From Nemopilema nomurai (taxonomy: Eukaryota > Cnidaria > Scyphozoa > Rhizostomeae > Rhizostomatidae), in NCBI GenBank assembly GCA_003864495.1, contig ML133387.1, positions 3,292,781-3,356,780 of the forward strand: a stretch of 64,000 bases of DNA, written 5' to 3'. Every line of letters starts with the position of its first letter. The stretch's first letter is position 1. Below the pieces are notes generated by a model, which was not told where the DNA came from, did not search any database, and was given only the letters and a program-made list of their open reading frames with translations. The translations under genes and the position numbers were made by a program. Below, piece after piece: positions 40,601 through 52,833 of this stretch.

Positions 40601-43600
40601 CATTTTCTTGTTAGGGTTTTTAGCGATTGGGATTGCTGGATGGACGATTAAACACCATAATTCAGATATATTATCCTTACTTGTCCTTACTTATCCATAT
40701 TACCCTATCCATATGGCTGATGTATTCATCGAATAACTATTTCTATGTTAATTGTTTATCCTGAAGTAAATTGAATTTTACTTTCTTTTTCAGTTAGCAA
40801 AAGATCTTGTAAGATTTTTAACCGCCATTGGTGAGCCCATTTCCGTTTTTTGCCGAACTCTAATGTACTTTTAACGGTCTCTCTCGGAACAATTTTCAGA
40901 TACTTCGTCTTTTTCAATGATAAACGTTAACATAACAAGGAGCTCGCATGTCATTCTGGTTGCATGTCATGGTTATTTAAACTGAACTTTGCAATTTTTT
41001 ATTTAGGCAAGGGCGATCACGATTCACCTCCTCGTACACCCCATCACAAATCATTCCATCACCCGATAATGTCTGAGACCGACGAAACAGAAGGTGACGT
41101 CACTCCCGTCATGGTCCCTGTTCATAAACCCCCTTCACGAACGAACAGTGTCAGTTCAGCACAGTTGGCTAAAGCTGGTGGAGCCGGGTGCGTGTTTGCA
41201 ACTTTGTTAGCCTTCAGTAGAATGCAGAAATTTATAACCAAGAGCCACATGTATAGAGCAAGATGGAAGAGAAGGTGTATAGACAGGCAGTTATTATAAG
41301 GATGAGCCCATTAAGAAAGTGCAAATCACTCAATAACTGCTCTCAACGTCACTCATGAACGGTGTGTTTTCTCTTAACTGTTGATGACAGTTTCATTAGA
41401 GGTGTATTCAGAGATTATGCTTAAAATCAAGCTTGATATAAATCTCTTAGATAGAATGCAGGAACTGTTCTCATATCTTTTTATGTACTTTGGAAAAGCA
41501 TGCAGTCAAATTTTGATAGCCCTTTTATCTTCATTCAAGGAACACAACCCCAAAAGATAAAGCACAAAGACCGAATCTGTTAAACAGGAATTCGTCCCTG
41601 ACAAAAGTCATGGACTATTCCTCCCCTTCAAGGTAAGAAGTAACTTCTAGATTTTTGTAGAAGGTGGTTTTGCTTTGTAGACAAAATAGATTTTTAGTCA
41701 GCATTCTTGACAGCAGACGATTTTAACGCCACGTAAACGTACCACCTACTGTTTGGCTGAGTTCATAGCTCTTCTCCTCTGTTTCTATTTAGTCGCTTTT
41801 TAGTCCGGCTCAGTCCATAATTGCAGTCTGGCTCATAACATTGCGCCAGCAATGTTCGGCTGTCACACAGACAGAAATTGTATCTGAGACATGAATGATG
41901 TATTGGTGACAATTTGCTTTGCGTCATTTTGGGCAATGTGGCCTCTTTTCCTTTCCAGGAAGTATCTTCGCATCAATCATCTAACATTTGGGTCTTGCAT
42001 GTTTTGATGCTGTGTTTAGAAAGCCCTCCCCTTATACAGGCCATATAGAGGCGGCTTTTGAAACCCCCCTTGAAAAACGGGGGTCCCTGACCGTTTGGGA
42101 AATTCGACCTGCTGAGATCATCGTTTACTTATTTACTGTTTTGTGCGCAGCGTAGAGACACAAGTCTTAATTGGCAGAGCTGCAAATGACTCTACTTCTC
42201 GGTTTCCCTCATTTCCTTTCATCCGCTTGGAAATACCCCTACCCAGCTATTGTTGCACCCTTTAGCACTCTTTTTGGTACGGTAGCGCGTAAGTGGATTG
42301 CTAGTCCGTATGCTGTCTCTCCGCTACCACGACGATTGAATAATGGTCAACGCTTTGTCAGTGTCTCGAGAAAACATCCTGGAAAAAACTTAGTTATCCC
42401 ACTCTACGCAGTGAATTCAAAGGCCTTTTGTGTTAATGAAATCTAATATTGATTTCATTTTCATGATTAGATCTGAACCACATAACTAGCCGATGTCGTG
42501 TAAGCGCCGATATTGATTAGTATGAAGATTAATGATCTTCTATAGGAGTATTCTCTTATCATATTACCGATCAGAAAATCAACCACATATCAAAGATGAT
42601 AATCAGTAGAATTTGCTTTGAGGCAAAAGCTTTTATGAATTCAAAAAAGTGAGAACTGTTTGATTTCATTGTTTAGTTACGTGCTAAGGTAACAACTCCT
42701 AGGAAATGATATCTTGATTGCTCATTTTCATTTGGGACGTTCTGTCGTGTTAGAATAAACAAAGAACCTTTTTCTACCAGTTGCAAGCTCTCACTCTAAC
42801 ACTTTATATTATCAATTCTAGGCCAGTCACAGTGGAGTCTTGTGAACAGGTATTCATTTGAACTTGTTTCATCTTCCTTTTGCAAATCATTTTAAACAAT
42901 CTGGTAAACAGCTAATACGGACCAAATGGACAACTATCTTATCTTTTTAGAAATGAAATAGTTTTACTCTTTCAATTTTCTTGGTTGAACATTTTCTTGG
43001 TTACACATCTTCCCGTATTATCAGATAAGTTGAATTTTGTCAATGCTCTTCCGTGATTCTCAATTGTCTGCCATTCTTGCCTTCTTTTTCATTCTACCAT
43101 TCTACCTTCTCTGTCTCTTGTCTCCTCTGCAATTCTTTTCGTTATCTTTGATTAGTATTGATCGTGTTCAGTATCCATCATGTTTAATGTCTAAAGTGTT
43201 GAGTATTTATCGTGTTCAGTACCTTTCTTAATAATTAACCAATCATGTTCGTTATCAATGGTGTCCAGACTCTATCGTGTTCAGTATCTACTGTATTTCG
43301 TCTTGTGTGCTTATATGTTTCTTTTGCTTTAGCGCGTTTTGTGTTTTCAACTCCCCTATGTTTTTATATCTCATTTGATATGATATCCGCAGCGTTTCTT
43401 GTGCACACTTTTATTTCTCTTCATTCCAGTTCTTCACTGACTTGATATTGGCTCGTCATGCTCGCAAACTATTGGCCTCGTTCAGACTTCGAGACTTGGG
43501 CAGATTCTCTGCTCACCTCGATTTCGACTTGGTGGCCTGGTTCACCAGAGAGAGGTCAACTTAATATGATTGATATACACTGCTTTTACTCGAAGTATGA

Positions 43601-46600
43601 ACAATTAGGATGCAATAGAAGAAGCAATTGTAGTAAAAATTGCTATTCTAAGAAACTGATAATTTTATTTCTGTCGCAAAATTCAGGGTAATCAAATCTT
43701 GAGTGCTTGTGCACTAACCCTATACGTCAGAACATGACAAAGTTTCAACTTATTGAAGATTAGGACTCAAAATGTAAAGCTTTCCATCGCTTAGTTTTCA
43801 AGATACTCTCTTAATTGCTTGAATCTGTGAAAGTAATCTGGTCTTTTTTGTAAGGTTTCGGGCGGCCCGCATTGAAGACTTCCTAGAAGCACTCATCATT
43901 CTGCACCGACAGTTTCAATGGTCCTACCCAACCGCCCCTAACGGATCTCGAGTATCGTCCACTTCGAGGGATTCAAGCAAAATTTGTAAGTTTGACCATT
44001 TTAATCCTGTTTACTGGAGAACAATGACGGAAAACTTGTTAAGAGCTTACTGCGTTTGAGCGCGCACTCCCATTTGCCGCTTTCATTAAGCCTGTCTTTG
44101 CCAACATATTTTTTCTCTAATCCGTAAAATCCTATTTTCAGCGATAGTTAACTGGAAGGAAAATCACTCGTTTGTAATTTCTCCACAACTAAAACACATA
44201 CCCTTGCCTAAACCGCGATGGAATGAACCTTACTTCCGTAAACCCACATTCCCAAAAACATCCTACGATCGCTAATCTCTTCACTTGTAGTCCATCTCTA
44301 CAGCTTAAATTGTTCGCTGTGTTTTGGGGCTTTGACAAAGCCCAGGAAGCATTCACACGAGGCGTGATTTGGGTACATTGTCGCTATTCCGTTTCGGCTA
44401 CTGTAGCCGATGCCCATCTCCTTTGTGGATGAGTTTACTCGGATTTTGGTTGTGCGTGCAAGGAATGCAAACACGAACAGGCGCTTAGGAACATTATCAA
44501 CATTCCCACTTTTGCCAGAATAACTGCCGTAATCTCATGTAATTCTCATCTTCCACTTCCTCAAACTGCAACCAGATAAGGATGTTGTCTTATGTTGTTC
44601 CCTGTTTTTCCTGCCTTCCAATGTGCCCGCAAAACACAAAAAAGTTACAATGGGTTTCAGAAGACGCGTGGGTGTGGCTCTAAATTTGCAGGAGAAAGAA
44701 CCTTTTTTTGCCAAAACACGAATAATATACTTATTATAAAGGGAGGAATACTTCATCCTTTTGTCACACTTTGTGCAAATAGAAAACCACATCCACTTGG
44801 TAGAGCGCGTTTTATTGCGTTCGTAGAGGAAAATGTCACGTATAGGGGTGAGCTTTCCCGTCCCTATCCCAAGAAGTAACCCTATTATTGTCACGCTTAA
44901 GTCAATCCTAACGGTGAATGCCACCAACTCCCACCGCACTACCTCCACGCCATCCCAGCCTATATTTTTCTCAATTCAATTCTTCAGGTGAAAGCCAGGC
45001 TATTTTTAGAATGCACACCTCTTTTAAAAATTAAGTCTTTGAGAATATTGAGGCCCAAAATTGCTGAAATTTAAGAATAATTTTAGAATAATGCCAGGCT
45101 CAACCTCCATCGAGACTAAAACTCTGTTTAATCTTAATTTTGTCCCAAAGCAAAACAATTGCTACTTTGACGCTGTATACGTTAAAACATCGAAAAAGTT
45201 TTTATACTTTTCTTCGATCTTAAGGCAAATTTACCCCTTGTGTGGGCAAGAGTAATTAAAGAATAATTTAGGCTCAAAATCGAAAACTATAAAGAATATT
45301 GAGGCACGGCAAAAAGTTAGGTATTCTTATAAAAAGCGTTTTGGCACCCTCCAGAGAAATACAAATTCAACCAGCGCTAACATTTCACCTTTCAAATATG
45401 TTTGAAGAACGTCAAACTATTGCTGAATACCGTAATAGAAGTACAAAAAATGACCCCATTTGAATAATACTTGCAGCTTGACGACTACTCCGGAACAGAT
45501 TGAACAATAATATTTTGCATGTGCAATAATTTGTCGTCGTTACAAATAGAAAACCAAGCGAGGTGTTGCGTACGATAAAGGAAGGATTATTCTATGGCTT
45601 TCAATCCGACAAAGTGGCAACTCAACTAGCTCAATCGTTATTTGTGCCTTTATTTTTTGACTTTATCTGGTTTATTGAATACATATAAATTTTTTGTTTA
45701 TTGTTTCTACTTCTTAAAACTGAGATTGATAGAATGCAAAAGTCGTACTTCATTGATGTTTGACAACGGTAGGAAGACTTTTTTACTGTGCTTGTATGAT
45801 GTCGGCATGTCACATCTACGTGAGTGTATCTTGGTGGATTTTCAACCCTCTTACCCAACTTTCTTTGCAGCCTACAGAAGCTCTGACCAGACGCCCAGAG
45901 AAGCACAGACCCCGCCCCTGCTTGACAATTCTGAAGAAAACGACGACATTGCTGACGTGATCCAAGCTAAGTTGGCCTCAATACGAGGTCAGAGAGTCAG
46001 CTCTTCTCAGCTACCTTGCAATCCATTCTAAAGCATAGATGTATATTCATAGGGCAGTACTTTCCTATTTTAGCGTAGCACGCTATTTACATTGACATGT
46101 GTATAACCAGATGCAGTTATCTTCAGTTCACTTAACTGAATATTTCTTTTGCAGCACCTGTTTGCAACACAAATGTTAATTTTCTCGAATATTTTCTTTC
46201 TTACTTCTTTCCTTATTTTCTTGTTTACTAGCTTCCTTCAGAACTTATTTCGTATTTTCTTTGCTATAACTTGATGAAATGAATAATTATAAACATTCAC
46301 CCAACTCTTGGCCTCTTTAGCAGTGCTCCATCTACTCTCCTCTTTCCATCTGACTCTAATCAACACACCCTAACATGTTTTGTATTTTTTCCAAGTCACG
46401 TTCTATTCACGTACGGGACTTGGCAAACAAAAAGTTCGATTAACCAGAAAGTCTGAATGCCGGCCCAGAACGTATACCATCTGTTTGATAAATTGCAAGC
46501 TAGATGAGACCTTGATGCCTTAGTTCATGGGCCTAATACGCTTCGCGCTATTTATTGTACAGGTTTTCTCCCATAAAGTTTTTTTGATAGCATGCCTTGC

Positions 46601-49600
46601 AGTACACCTCCTATTAGCAATGATTAATCACCACAGACTATGCCCCGGCTTATCTTGTTCTTTGAGCAAGAATTTTCTTCATCAAATGCTGATTCACAAA
46701 AGAAATCTCATTAGCAGATTACCTATTGCGTCCCGGCACTATTTGATTCCTTAAGCAGATAGACTGCTCGCTCATTTCCCGGGTCACTCTTACTTCAGAG
46801 ATGTTTCCCGTATTCTTGTTATGTATCAATGAAGAGCTGCATAATAGTGCCTAATTCTATGCCCTTGCAGAGTGAGTATTGTCTGTGTTTCCGAGTCGCG
46901 CCTATGGTTTATTAGACGTGTTAAGTATTTTATCATATCAAGAGAAGATTATCCTGTCATTAGGGTCCCAACAGGATCTGATAATGTCATGCAAACCATT
47001 TAACAGAAGACTTAAGATTTAGGCATTTTAAATCCGTGCATCGCCCTCATTTTATGCTTCCCATGGCTTTGAATTCTTTGTTAAGATTCAGCAATGCATC
47101 ATATCGCCTTGAGCTAAAGTTCTTAATGCACTGTTTAGGTCATGGTGGCCTGTGGGAATGTACTGCTTTCTATATATGGTGTTTTCATGGCAATAATAAA
47201 GGCACTGGCTTCATTGAATAGAATTCCACGTTCGTGACGTCACAGAATTTTTTTGCCGTACTTTTAAATTGATATTTAAAAATTTGGCCTTATGTCTGAT
47301 AAAGGATGTGATACCACAGGCAAATACCTAAGCAAAGTAACGATTTGCCTATATATGTAGGTGTAGCCAATACTGGAAAGTTTTGTCGCCCTTCTTTTCT
47401 TTTTTCAAATCGGGTTCGAAAAAACTAATTATGATTATCTTTGAGAAATAATTTTATTCAAGAATTGTTCCAACACTTTATCAGACACGTCAAAGTTATC
47501 CGTTAGTGAATTTAAGGCTTTCATTATAAATTCATCAATCAGTTTACAGCAAATTGGTTTTCATTATTTTTCTCTGCAAATTCAAATTAATGGTTTAACT
47601 GTAAAATTTTCGAAAAATAGTTCAAATAAGTTAGTGGATGAGCTTGGTGTGTAATACCGTTACTTGGCCATTTGGCACCGTTCGCCTGTTACGACGGTAT
47701 GAAGCTAAATCTGTGGGTAGAAAAGATATTCCACGGCAAGTGCATATGTTGTATTAAGTCTAAGATGATTGCGATAGAGGCACAAAAGAAGGGGCTGCAA
47801 ACTTTGTCAAGGGTGAAATGCACAAATATGAGAGGGAATTTCAAACCAATTGCAACGCGACGCTCCACAGCGGTAGGGTCCTTGCCTGTGTGGTACCATT
47901 GATGATATCTTTCTTGAAGTGGCTAGATATTTGAATCTTCAGGTACTTATATTTTGCATTTGCATTATTTAGTCGAACAGTCAGAGGGCATGACCGGCGT
48001 CATTGAAATGTCGGAGACAAGTTCTGTTGCCCAGTCATTGGACTACGAACTGGAAAGCGTGGATGGATGCTCGTGGGTCACGGAACCAGCTAACATGATA
48101 GAGCTTGATAATAAGACACCTCTTGGCTCTAAACAATGTGAGCGGCAGCTAAGGTAACGTCATCATTTTAGCATAAGATACGTTTACTGTGTTTTTTAAG
48201 ACCGACGACTTCAGCTCTATCGTTTTATTTCAGTTCCATCGTGTGTGAAGCAATGTTTGCTGAAATCCCTTTGATGTTTACAGGCACCACGACGCATCCT
48301 ATAACCCACCATAGTCATATTTCCCATTTTTCTGCTAAAATGTAGAATTAGCATAAATTTATCTGATCTTCTAAGTTTATCAGTTAATGGTGGATTGCAA
48401 AAGCGGAGTTTTAACTTAACTCTGCATAACTATTTTTTTCATTTTCACATGACTGTCTTGTATTCACCCTCGCTTTAGTTCTGACAACATTTTAGGATCG
48501 GTCAGTATATTCTAGGATGACGAAATGCTGTGAAAACATTGGGTTCCATGCTTACTTCCTCAGTCGTCTGAAACTTCTCACAGTAAAGTATTTAAATTCC
48601 CGCTGTTTGTCCAATTATGAAATTTTTATGCCTAATGCATCAACAATTAACTAAAATATATGCTGAGCAAGAGTGTCTTTTAAATGATTCGAATCTGTAA
48701 GCTTTTCTATTGTAAACCAATACTAATGGTTTCGAAAGTTTTGCCTGTTTTTGTAGAATTTTCGTACGACTTTCAGGACCTGGTTGGCGGGTTTCTTCCC
48801 CCTTGCCCCCGAGAGATTTTCTGTGCCTGGTTTCCAGATTCGTCACGTGTGCATGCGCTCTCTTCCATGGTTCATCTGGTCCCAGTGTTTCATCCTGGTA
48901 GCCAAGTCAACACCCATTTTTCATGTTCAAATATGCTTTGCATTTTCTGAGTTCGGCCATTCATGCAGTGTTTTGTTTCTGTAAATGTAAAACCAGATAC
49001 AATCTTCATATTTTTATTATTCATTTTATTAAAACAGATGAAAAGGATCCTTTGTTTGCAGATCTAGGCTGCTCTCAAAGTATTTTAATTCCCACCGAGG
49101 CTCATTAACCTCTTGCTCATCCTTCTTGACCGAACTCACTCACTGAGTACAACCACACGTTCTTTCCCCACATTATGAGGCACTCCTTACAAAAGGTCCC
49201 CCTCCCATAAACCCCAACGTCAGTACCCTGTGATCCAATGCAGAAAACGCTAGCGAGAGTGTCATTGTGTCATCCCTTTTGATGTCTTTGATTAGATCCA
49301 TGAATCTTTTGAAAGGGCTAGTTCTAGAGATTCCTTGCGGCCTTTTGTGTGGTTAGTCACATCCAAAAGGTGGCGGCCCCTTAATCATTCGAATTGTATA
49401 TTTTCTCCTAATCAGGAGGGATTTGGCTCGCAAAGGATCATAGGAGATTCTATATCTTACGCGAGTGAGCTACTTTCTAGACATTTGCTTGCTGTGTTCG
49501 TGGAGTCACGTTGTGTTGACTGGTGCATACTCGTATCCATGATGCTTGGAGAGTTGACAGGGCTTTCTCAGACCATTGAAAAGATGATCACTTGCCAGGA

Positions 49601-52600
49601 TCTTACAGCTTCGAGTCTCGATGCCCTTATGGAAAAGATAAACTCACTGGAAATATGGGCAGAGCAAAACTGGTGAGTAACTGTATTTGATTAATCGCGA
49701 TTCCTGTTTCAATGAAACAAATAAGATTTTTTCAATGACGTTTTGAGGGTAGTGTACTCGTCTAGCCTGTTTGAATGAAAGTAGGCAGTTTCGTATTATT
49801 CTTTCGTCTGTACATTATCTGTTTTCAATCCTCCAACGTTCATTCATGCCCCCTTTCACGCTGAAGAGGACGCCTTGACCTTCAGAGGAACACAGGCAAC
49901 TGGTCGTGGATGTCTCTCAAAAGCAATTTCGGAGTAGCAGCTTAGTTTTTTTAGCTCTGACTATCATGATTTCCGAGTATTTAAGGGTGCTGAATGTTTG
50001 CCGGGAGTTTTTTAAAGCAAAGTTCTGCACAAAGTTGCACATCACTTTTTGTGGTTATTCGAGAAAAGGTTGTGCTTCTGACAAATGTTGACCCCCTTTT
50101 CAATTCTTGGGACTTTTTGCATTCTTCTCTGCTTCTTTAACGTTGAAATCTAAATCGTACTGACGAGTCGTACATGAAAACGTCATGAAAGACCCCGTTG
50201 TCTCAGAGTGCAAAAGGAAACTTTGAAACTGCGTGGCCAACACGCCAATATTAGATCAGCTCGTTTCTATGGCAGCTGTCTCAAAGCTGAGCTTGTGAGC
50301 ACTTTCCATTCCAGTGTTACGAAGAAGTTTTGTGAAGAAATTTTTTGCATGGTTCAAAGGCGATGACACAAAGTTCCGTTTAAAGTTTACCATCATCCAG
50401 AGAAGTTTTGCGACTCGCTACCGGCTACATAAGGCAATGAATAAAATTGGAAAGGGTTTCTGAACAAGTTACTTTCGGTTCCAATAGTCAATCACTAGCG
50501 TTCGCTTTTCTCTCAAATGCTTTAGTTAAAGGCTTTTGAGAAAAGAATTCTTTAACGATGAAGAATCAGAAAAAGTATTTAAAAGCTTCAGAACTGCACG
50601 AGAAAATGGCTGTGAAGTAGTTGTCTAATGAATAAAACAACTCGGGTTATTTGCGATGGAAGTTTGATGTGCCAGGCACCGAACCAAGAAATTTGTGGTA
50701 CTTCTGTACCAAAACAAGAGACCTCGACTTGTGAAAACAAATAAGTTTGTTCTTCCTCTGGAACTGGTTGAGTATCAAGAAAGGGCCAAAAGCTTCTTCC
50801 TTGCACAATATTGTGGGTCTACGCCAAGATGAAATTTTTTGCCGAATCCATCGCTTATTGTCCACTGAAGGGCTTTAGGCTTTTTTATACCAGTTCAGTA
50901 TTCCTGTTGGTATCTTTTCGCATATCGCATTGGATTTTGGGCAGTTCAGAGTTATTTGATGAAATGAGAAATAAAGAGAGAGCATGCCAAGGGCAAAGAC
51001 GTGAAACTCTTTTCACATGAATTTGTTTAGGCTAGGGGCGACCGCAGTGACCGTAGAACAGGTCAGATTATGGCTTTTAATTTAGCATTGACTGGCCATT
51101 TGGGTGTTCGCTCTACCCCTTCCCCCAGACCTAGCGATTGTTTTGACGAAAGCGTTAGTTTCACATCGTATGCAGGCTGAATAGAAATAAGTGGATCAAG
51201 TTGCACATCGGTCCATTGCTACGTACCCATGGTAACGCTCTTCATAATCGACGCGTCATGAATGCGCTATCGTCTTTAATCCACAGCATTGCTTGGCTGG
51301 GTCATCGATGAATAAACGACACTTATACGCACATACGGAGGGGTGGACGACATCGGATTCCGTCATCATCATCATCATCATCACTTCGTCTTTATCGTCG
51401 TTATCGTGATCATCATAATTGTGATCATCATCATCATAATCATAATATGCGCCATGTGTTGCCAAAGTCATAAAGCGTCATCAGTCACATTTTTCCCTCT
51501 TTCTTACTTGCTGTCACTGTTGCAGTACCTGTATTGGTGCAAAGTGGCAAATGTGTATACCACGACAATATTATAGTGTCCGCGAAGTAGATAAATCAAA
51601 GAAGAATACTTTTTCTCGATTGGTGATCCATCTCTCCCAATACTAACTCATACTGCTCTATATAATCTAAACACGTGATCTAAAATGTCAATCATACAGT
51701 TCGATGTCATGGCTCAGACATCATAAATACAATCAACATTATCACGATTTTTGCGATCATGATCATCAATATCTTGTCAGAATACTTTTTCCTCCCCCAC
51801 GCTGAATCATTGGTCATCCCAGCATTTCCCGTTCCATCACTTTTTACTTGTCTGCTAGTTTTCTGGCCGCCATGGTTCTTTTCTGCCCATTGTTTACAAA
51901 TTGTCTAGTAATTGAACTTTCAAATGCTCATTATTACATGCCAAGCTAGACCATGCCGTTGTAAAGTTCACAAACGTCTAAACGGAAGAAAATAGATCTT
52001 TCAAGTCGGTCTTTTTGCCGCATTCAGTAATCAAGCAAAAAGGATATCATTTAATTTGTTTATTTTTCAACTCACTTCGCTTATAAAAACATCAATTTCC
52101 TGACCAAAAGCCCTGGTTGATTCAAACTTGGAAGCTCGAAAATTCAAACACAATTTTGTGCTCACAAGTAAGTGGCGGTGAGGGGACATCAACATTCCAT
52201 CGTAATCCACCCCATTACACGTTGCTTTATCCGCTCTTGTATTCCCTACTCACACAAATGTCCCCCATACCCCCTCCTTTCCCTTACAACCGTCTACTCA
52301 CCTTGTACAGCTTACTTCATTATATAGCGAATTTCTGATTTCTCCCAGATACCTGCAGTTGAAAGTATTTCTTAAAGACTAGGGTTGGTTCATCAACTGT
52401 ATGAGCTGCCTCATATTCATGTTCCCTGGCCTTCCCTGTTTTGTTTTCTTTTTCGACAAGGAGCTTAGACCTATTCTACTTAAGTTAAGTTGTTTGCAAC
52501 CCAAACCGACCCCTTCTTTTGCGGAAAGCTCGACGCAAACTACCAATTCCCATCCTCAGCTATTGATAGTCACTTTTCTCTTGCAGCACTGGATACCAGT

Positions 52601-52833
52601 TTTTGATTTCCTCCATAAAATCTTCGTGCGAGGAACTGTATGCGTCCGCAGCAAGCGAAGAGCCGAAATCAGAAGCCAAATTGTCCCCGTGTGAAGACAA
52701 GAGCTTCTTCAAGGAAGAAGAAACGCCCGGGACTACCACAGCCCAGCAACCATCAGAACAGTCGAAAGATGGCGATGTAGATAGCAAGAATGCAGGCATA
52801 GAGGAGCAACCTTCCGAGTGTGTCATCTCATAA
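16668..52833 (+). CDS. RIC1: RIC1, subunit of the RIC1-RGP1 Rab6 exchange factor; about 35 exons
   Basis: With RGP1, RIC1 is the exchange factor for Rab6 in endosome-to-Golgi recycling. Exons: 16668-16808, 17968-18075, 18467-18543, 19102-19194, 19516-19658, 20263-20396, 20752-20843, 21369-21457, 22017-22161, 27768-27816, 28409-28537, 28957-29127, 30031-30141, 30347-30436, 31174-31339, 31838-31945, 32229-32344, 33065-33193, 34354-34453, 35651-35772, 36106-36152, 36650-36774, 37662-37804, 40053-40139, 40401-40448, 40794-40830, 41007-41187, 41540-41632, 42822-42849, 43430-43554, 43855-43985, 45871-45987, 47973-48153, 49436-49672, 52587-52833. These sum to 4140 bases in one frame (1379 aa; human about 1423). 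The N-terminal half is a beta-propeller region starting MYFPIG. The conserved RIC1 domain begins near residue 660 ([58 protein letters not shown]). A Ser/Thr/Pro linker and an acidic tail follow. Uncertain borders: end of exon 6, start of exon 34. Confidence 0.93.
22162..23395. other. RIC1 intron 9, left part: no gene seen
   Basis: Intronic sequence between RIC1 exon 9 and the 3' end of the antisense IL-17-like gene. Its right half probably carries the 3' UTR of that gene. ORFs at 22304-22708 and 22524-22748 have no recognisable product and no coding signature. Confidence 0.45.
23396..24257 (-). CDS. IL-17-like secreted cytokine, two exons, nested antisense in RIC1 intron 9
   Basis: Exon 1 (24213-24257) encodes [15 protein letters not shown] and ends at a GTAAGTG donor. 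Exon 2 (23396-23803) follows in phase 0 to a TGA. The product is 150 residues. A signal peptide (about 1-24) is split by the intron. A Ser/Thr/Asn-rich linker has four N-glycosylation sequons (N34, N45, N52, N58). The C-terminal domain has the IL-17 layout: [12 protein letters not shown] (R87-Y88-P89, C96), C103, and the terminal C-T-C pair C146/C148 (VPIACTC). IL-17 family members share RYPxVI…C…C and a final GCTC-type motif, which form the cystine-knot disulfides. C74 and C112 could be a third pair. IL-17s act extracellularly on IL-17 receptors. Family membership is strong by pattern, but orthology to any vertebrate subtype cannot be claimed. The gene has its own promoter. Confidence 0.82.
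24394..24444 (-). promoter_or_regulatory. Promoter of the IL-17-like gene: TATA box, CRE, GAS-like site
   Basis: Reading on the minus strand, CTATAAAAG occupies 24394-24402, about 140 bases upstream of the ATG, and is a good TATA box. A full palindromic CRE, TGACGTCA, lies at 24423-24430. TTCCTGGAA at 24436-24444 fits the STAT/GAS consensus TTCNNNGAA. The three sit within about 50 bases in the order and spacing of an inducible core promoter. Factor binding is inferred from consensus only. Confidence 0.5.
24445..27767. other. RIC1 intron 9, right part: no gene seen
   Basis: About 3.3 kb of intronic sequence upstream of the IL-17-like promoter. It may contain further regulatory DNA for that gene. 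Apart from a three-copy 15-bp repeat at 26421-26465 nothing structured stands out. ORFs such as 26101-26298 and 27383-27619 (minus) resemble no known family. Confidence 0.45.
26421..26465 (+). repeat. Three exact tandem copies of a 15-bp unit
   Basis: TCGAAGTTTAGCGAA is repeated three times without a mismatch, followed by a decayed partial copy. The array is short and recent-looking, in an intron. Confidence 0.9.
29791..30006 (-). other. Antisense ORF in RIC1 intron 12, possible terminal exon
   Basis: A 71-codon hydrophilic frame runs antisense. It reads …[18 protein letters not shown]…[21 protein letters not shown]… to a TAA. Its first codon is GTG, so either the start is an internal ATG (MKYSKDEN…) or the frame enters by splicing; GATCAG just upstream could be an acceptor. 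AATAAA lies about 15 bases after the stop. The composition looks coding but no family is recognised. It may be a decayed transposon or a nested gene's last exon. Confidence 0.25.
31007..31032. repeat. Perfect 26-bp palindrome in RIC1 intron 14
   Basis: GAAAAAATAATTA followed directly by its reverse complement TAATTATTTTTTC, with no spacer. AT-rich and able to form a hairpin or cruciform. No terminal repeat or gene is linked to it. Confidence 0.85.
31521..31752 (+). repeat. ACAGT-rich tandem array in RIC1 intron 15
   Basis: Runs of the pentamer TACAG/ACAGT are interspersed with TTTCAGTACACATACAGTAC blocks. This gives a higher-order unit of about 30 bases repeated several times. The array lies between RIC1 exons at 31339 and 31838. 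Antisense it makes a Cys/Tyr/Val/Leu-rich artefact frame (31466-31651). Confidence 0.9.
34759..34928. mobile_element. 158-bp hAT-like MITE with TIRs and target-site duplication
   Basis: CAGTGCCGCCGAGAGG (34765-34780) is matched in inverted orientation by CAGGGCCGCCGAGAGG (34907-34922), with 15 of 16 identical. The hexamer CTAGTT stands immediately outside both ends (34759-34764 and 34923-34928) as a target-site duplication. The 158-bp interior is GC-rich, unlike the intron around it, and has no transposase frame. CAG(G/T)G-starting termini are typical of hAT elements, whose duplications are usually 8 bp but 5-6 bp in some groups. It lies in RIC1 intron 19. Confidence 0.75.
37805..40052. other. 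RIC1 intron 23: no gene seen
   Basis: A 2.2-kb intron. Near 38640-38705 a short run of CAAAGCATCC-type units repeats three times. A perfect 28-bp palindrome lies at 39650-39677. ORFs at 38136-38411 and 38219-38458 have no recognisable product. Confidence 0.45.
39650..39677. repeat. Perfect 28-bp palindrome in RIC1 intron 23
   Basis: TCTGCTTTTTGTAA is followed directly by TTACAAAAAGCAGA. The 14-bp arms are exact with no loop. Similarity does not extend outward, so it is not obviously the core of a larger inverted-repeat transposon. Confidence 0.9.
43986..45870. other. RIC1 intron 31: no gene seen
   Basis: A 1.9-kb intron. Overlapping ORFs exist on both strands at 44535-44948 (minus) and 44592-44879 (plus). 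Neither matches a known protein and both are probably chance frames. Confidence 0.4.
45988..47972. other. RIC1 intron 32: no gene seen
   Basis: A 2.0-kb AT-rich intron. A plus-strand frame at 47672-47902 opens with TTG and has scattered Cys and Lys. It is not recognisable and is considered chance. Confidence 0.4.
49673..52586. other. RIC1 last intron (34): repeats, no clear gene
   Basis: A 2.9-kb intron, the second longest of the gene. It contains an ATC/ATT trinucleotide run at 51363-51448 and C-rich stretches near 52200-52310. Around 50310-50450 a plus-strand frame reads [20 protein letters not shown] and similar, interrupted by stops. It could be a decayed mobile-element fragment. Confidence 0.4.
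51363..51448 (+). repeat. (ATC)n-type microsatellite in RIC1 intron 34
   Basis: Six perfect CAT/ATC units are followed by imperfect GATCATCAT and AATCATAAT units. It produces artefact poly-His, poly-Ile and Asp/Met-rich frames on the two strands. Confidence 0.85.

Noticed and set aside
44535..44948. 137-codon minus-strand ORF in RIC1 intron 31, with a 95-codon ORF on the other strand
   Set aside because: No domain, no splice or promoter context, and mutual overlap. Probably chance frames.
51256..51576. Asp/Met-rich and His/Ile-rich ORFs on opposite strands
   Set aside because: Translation of the ATC microsatellite.
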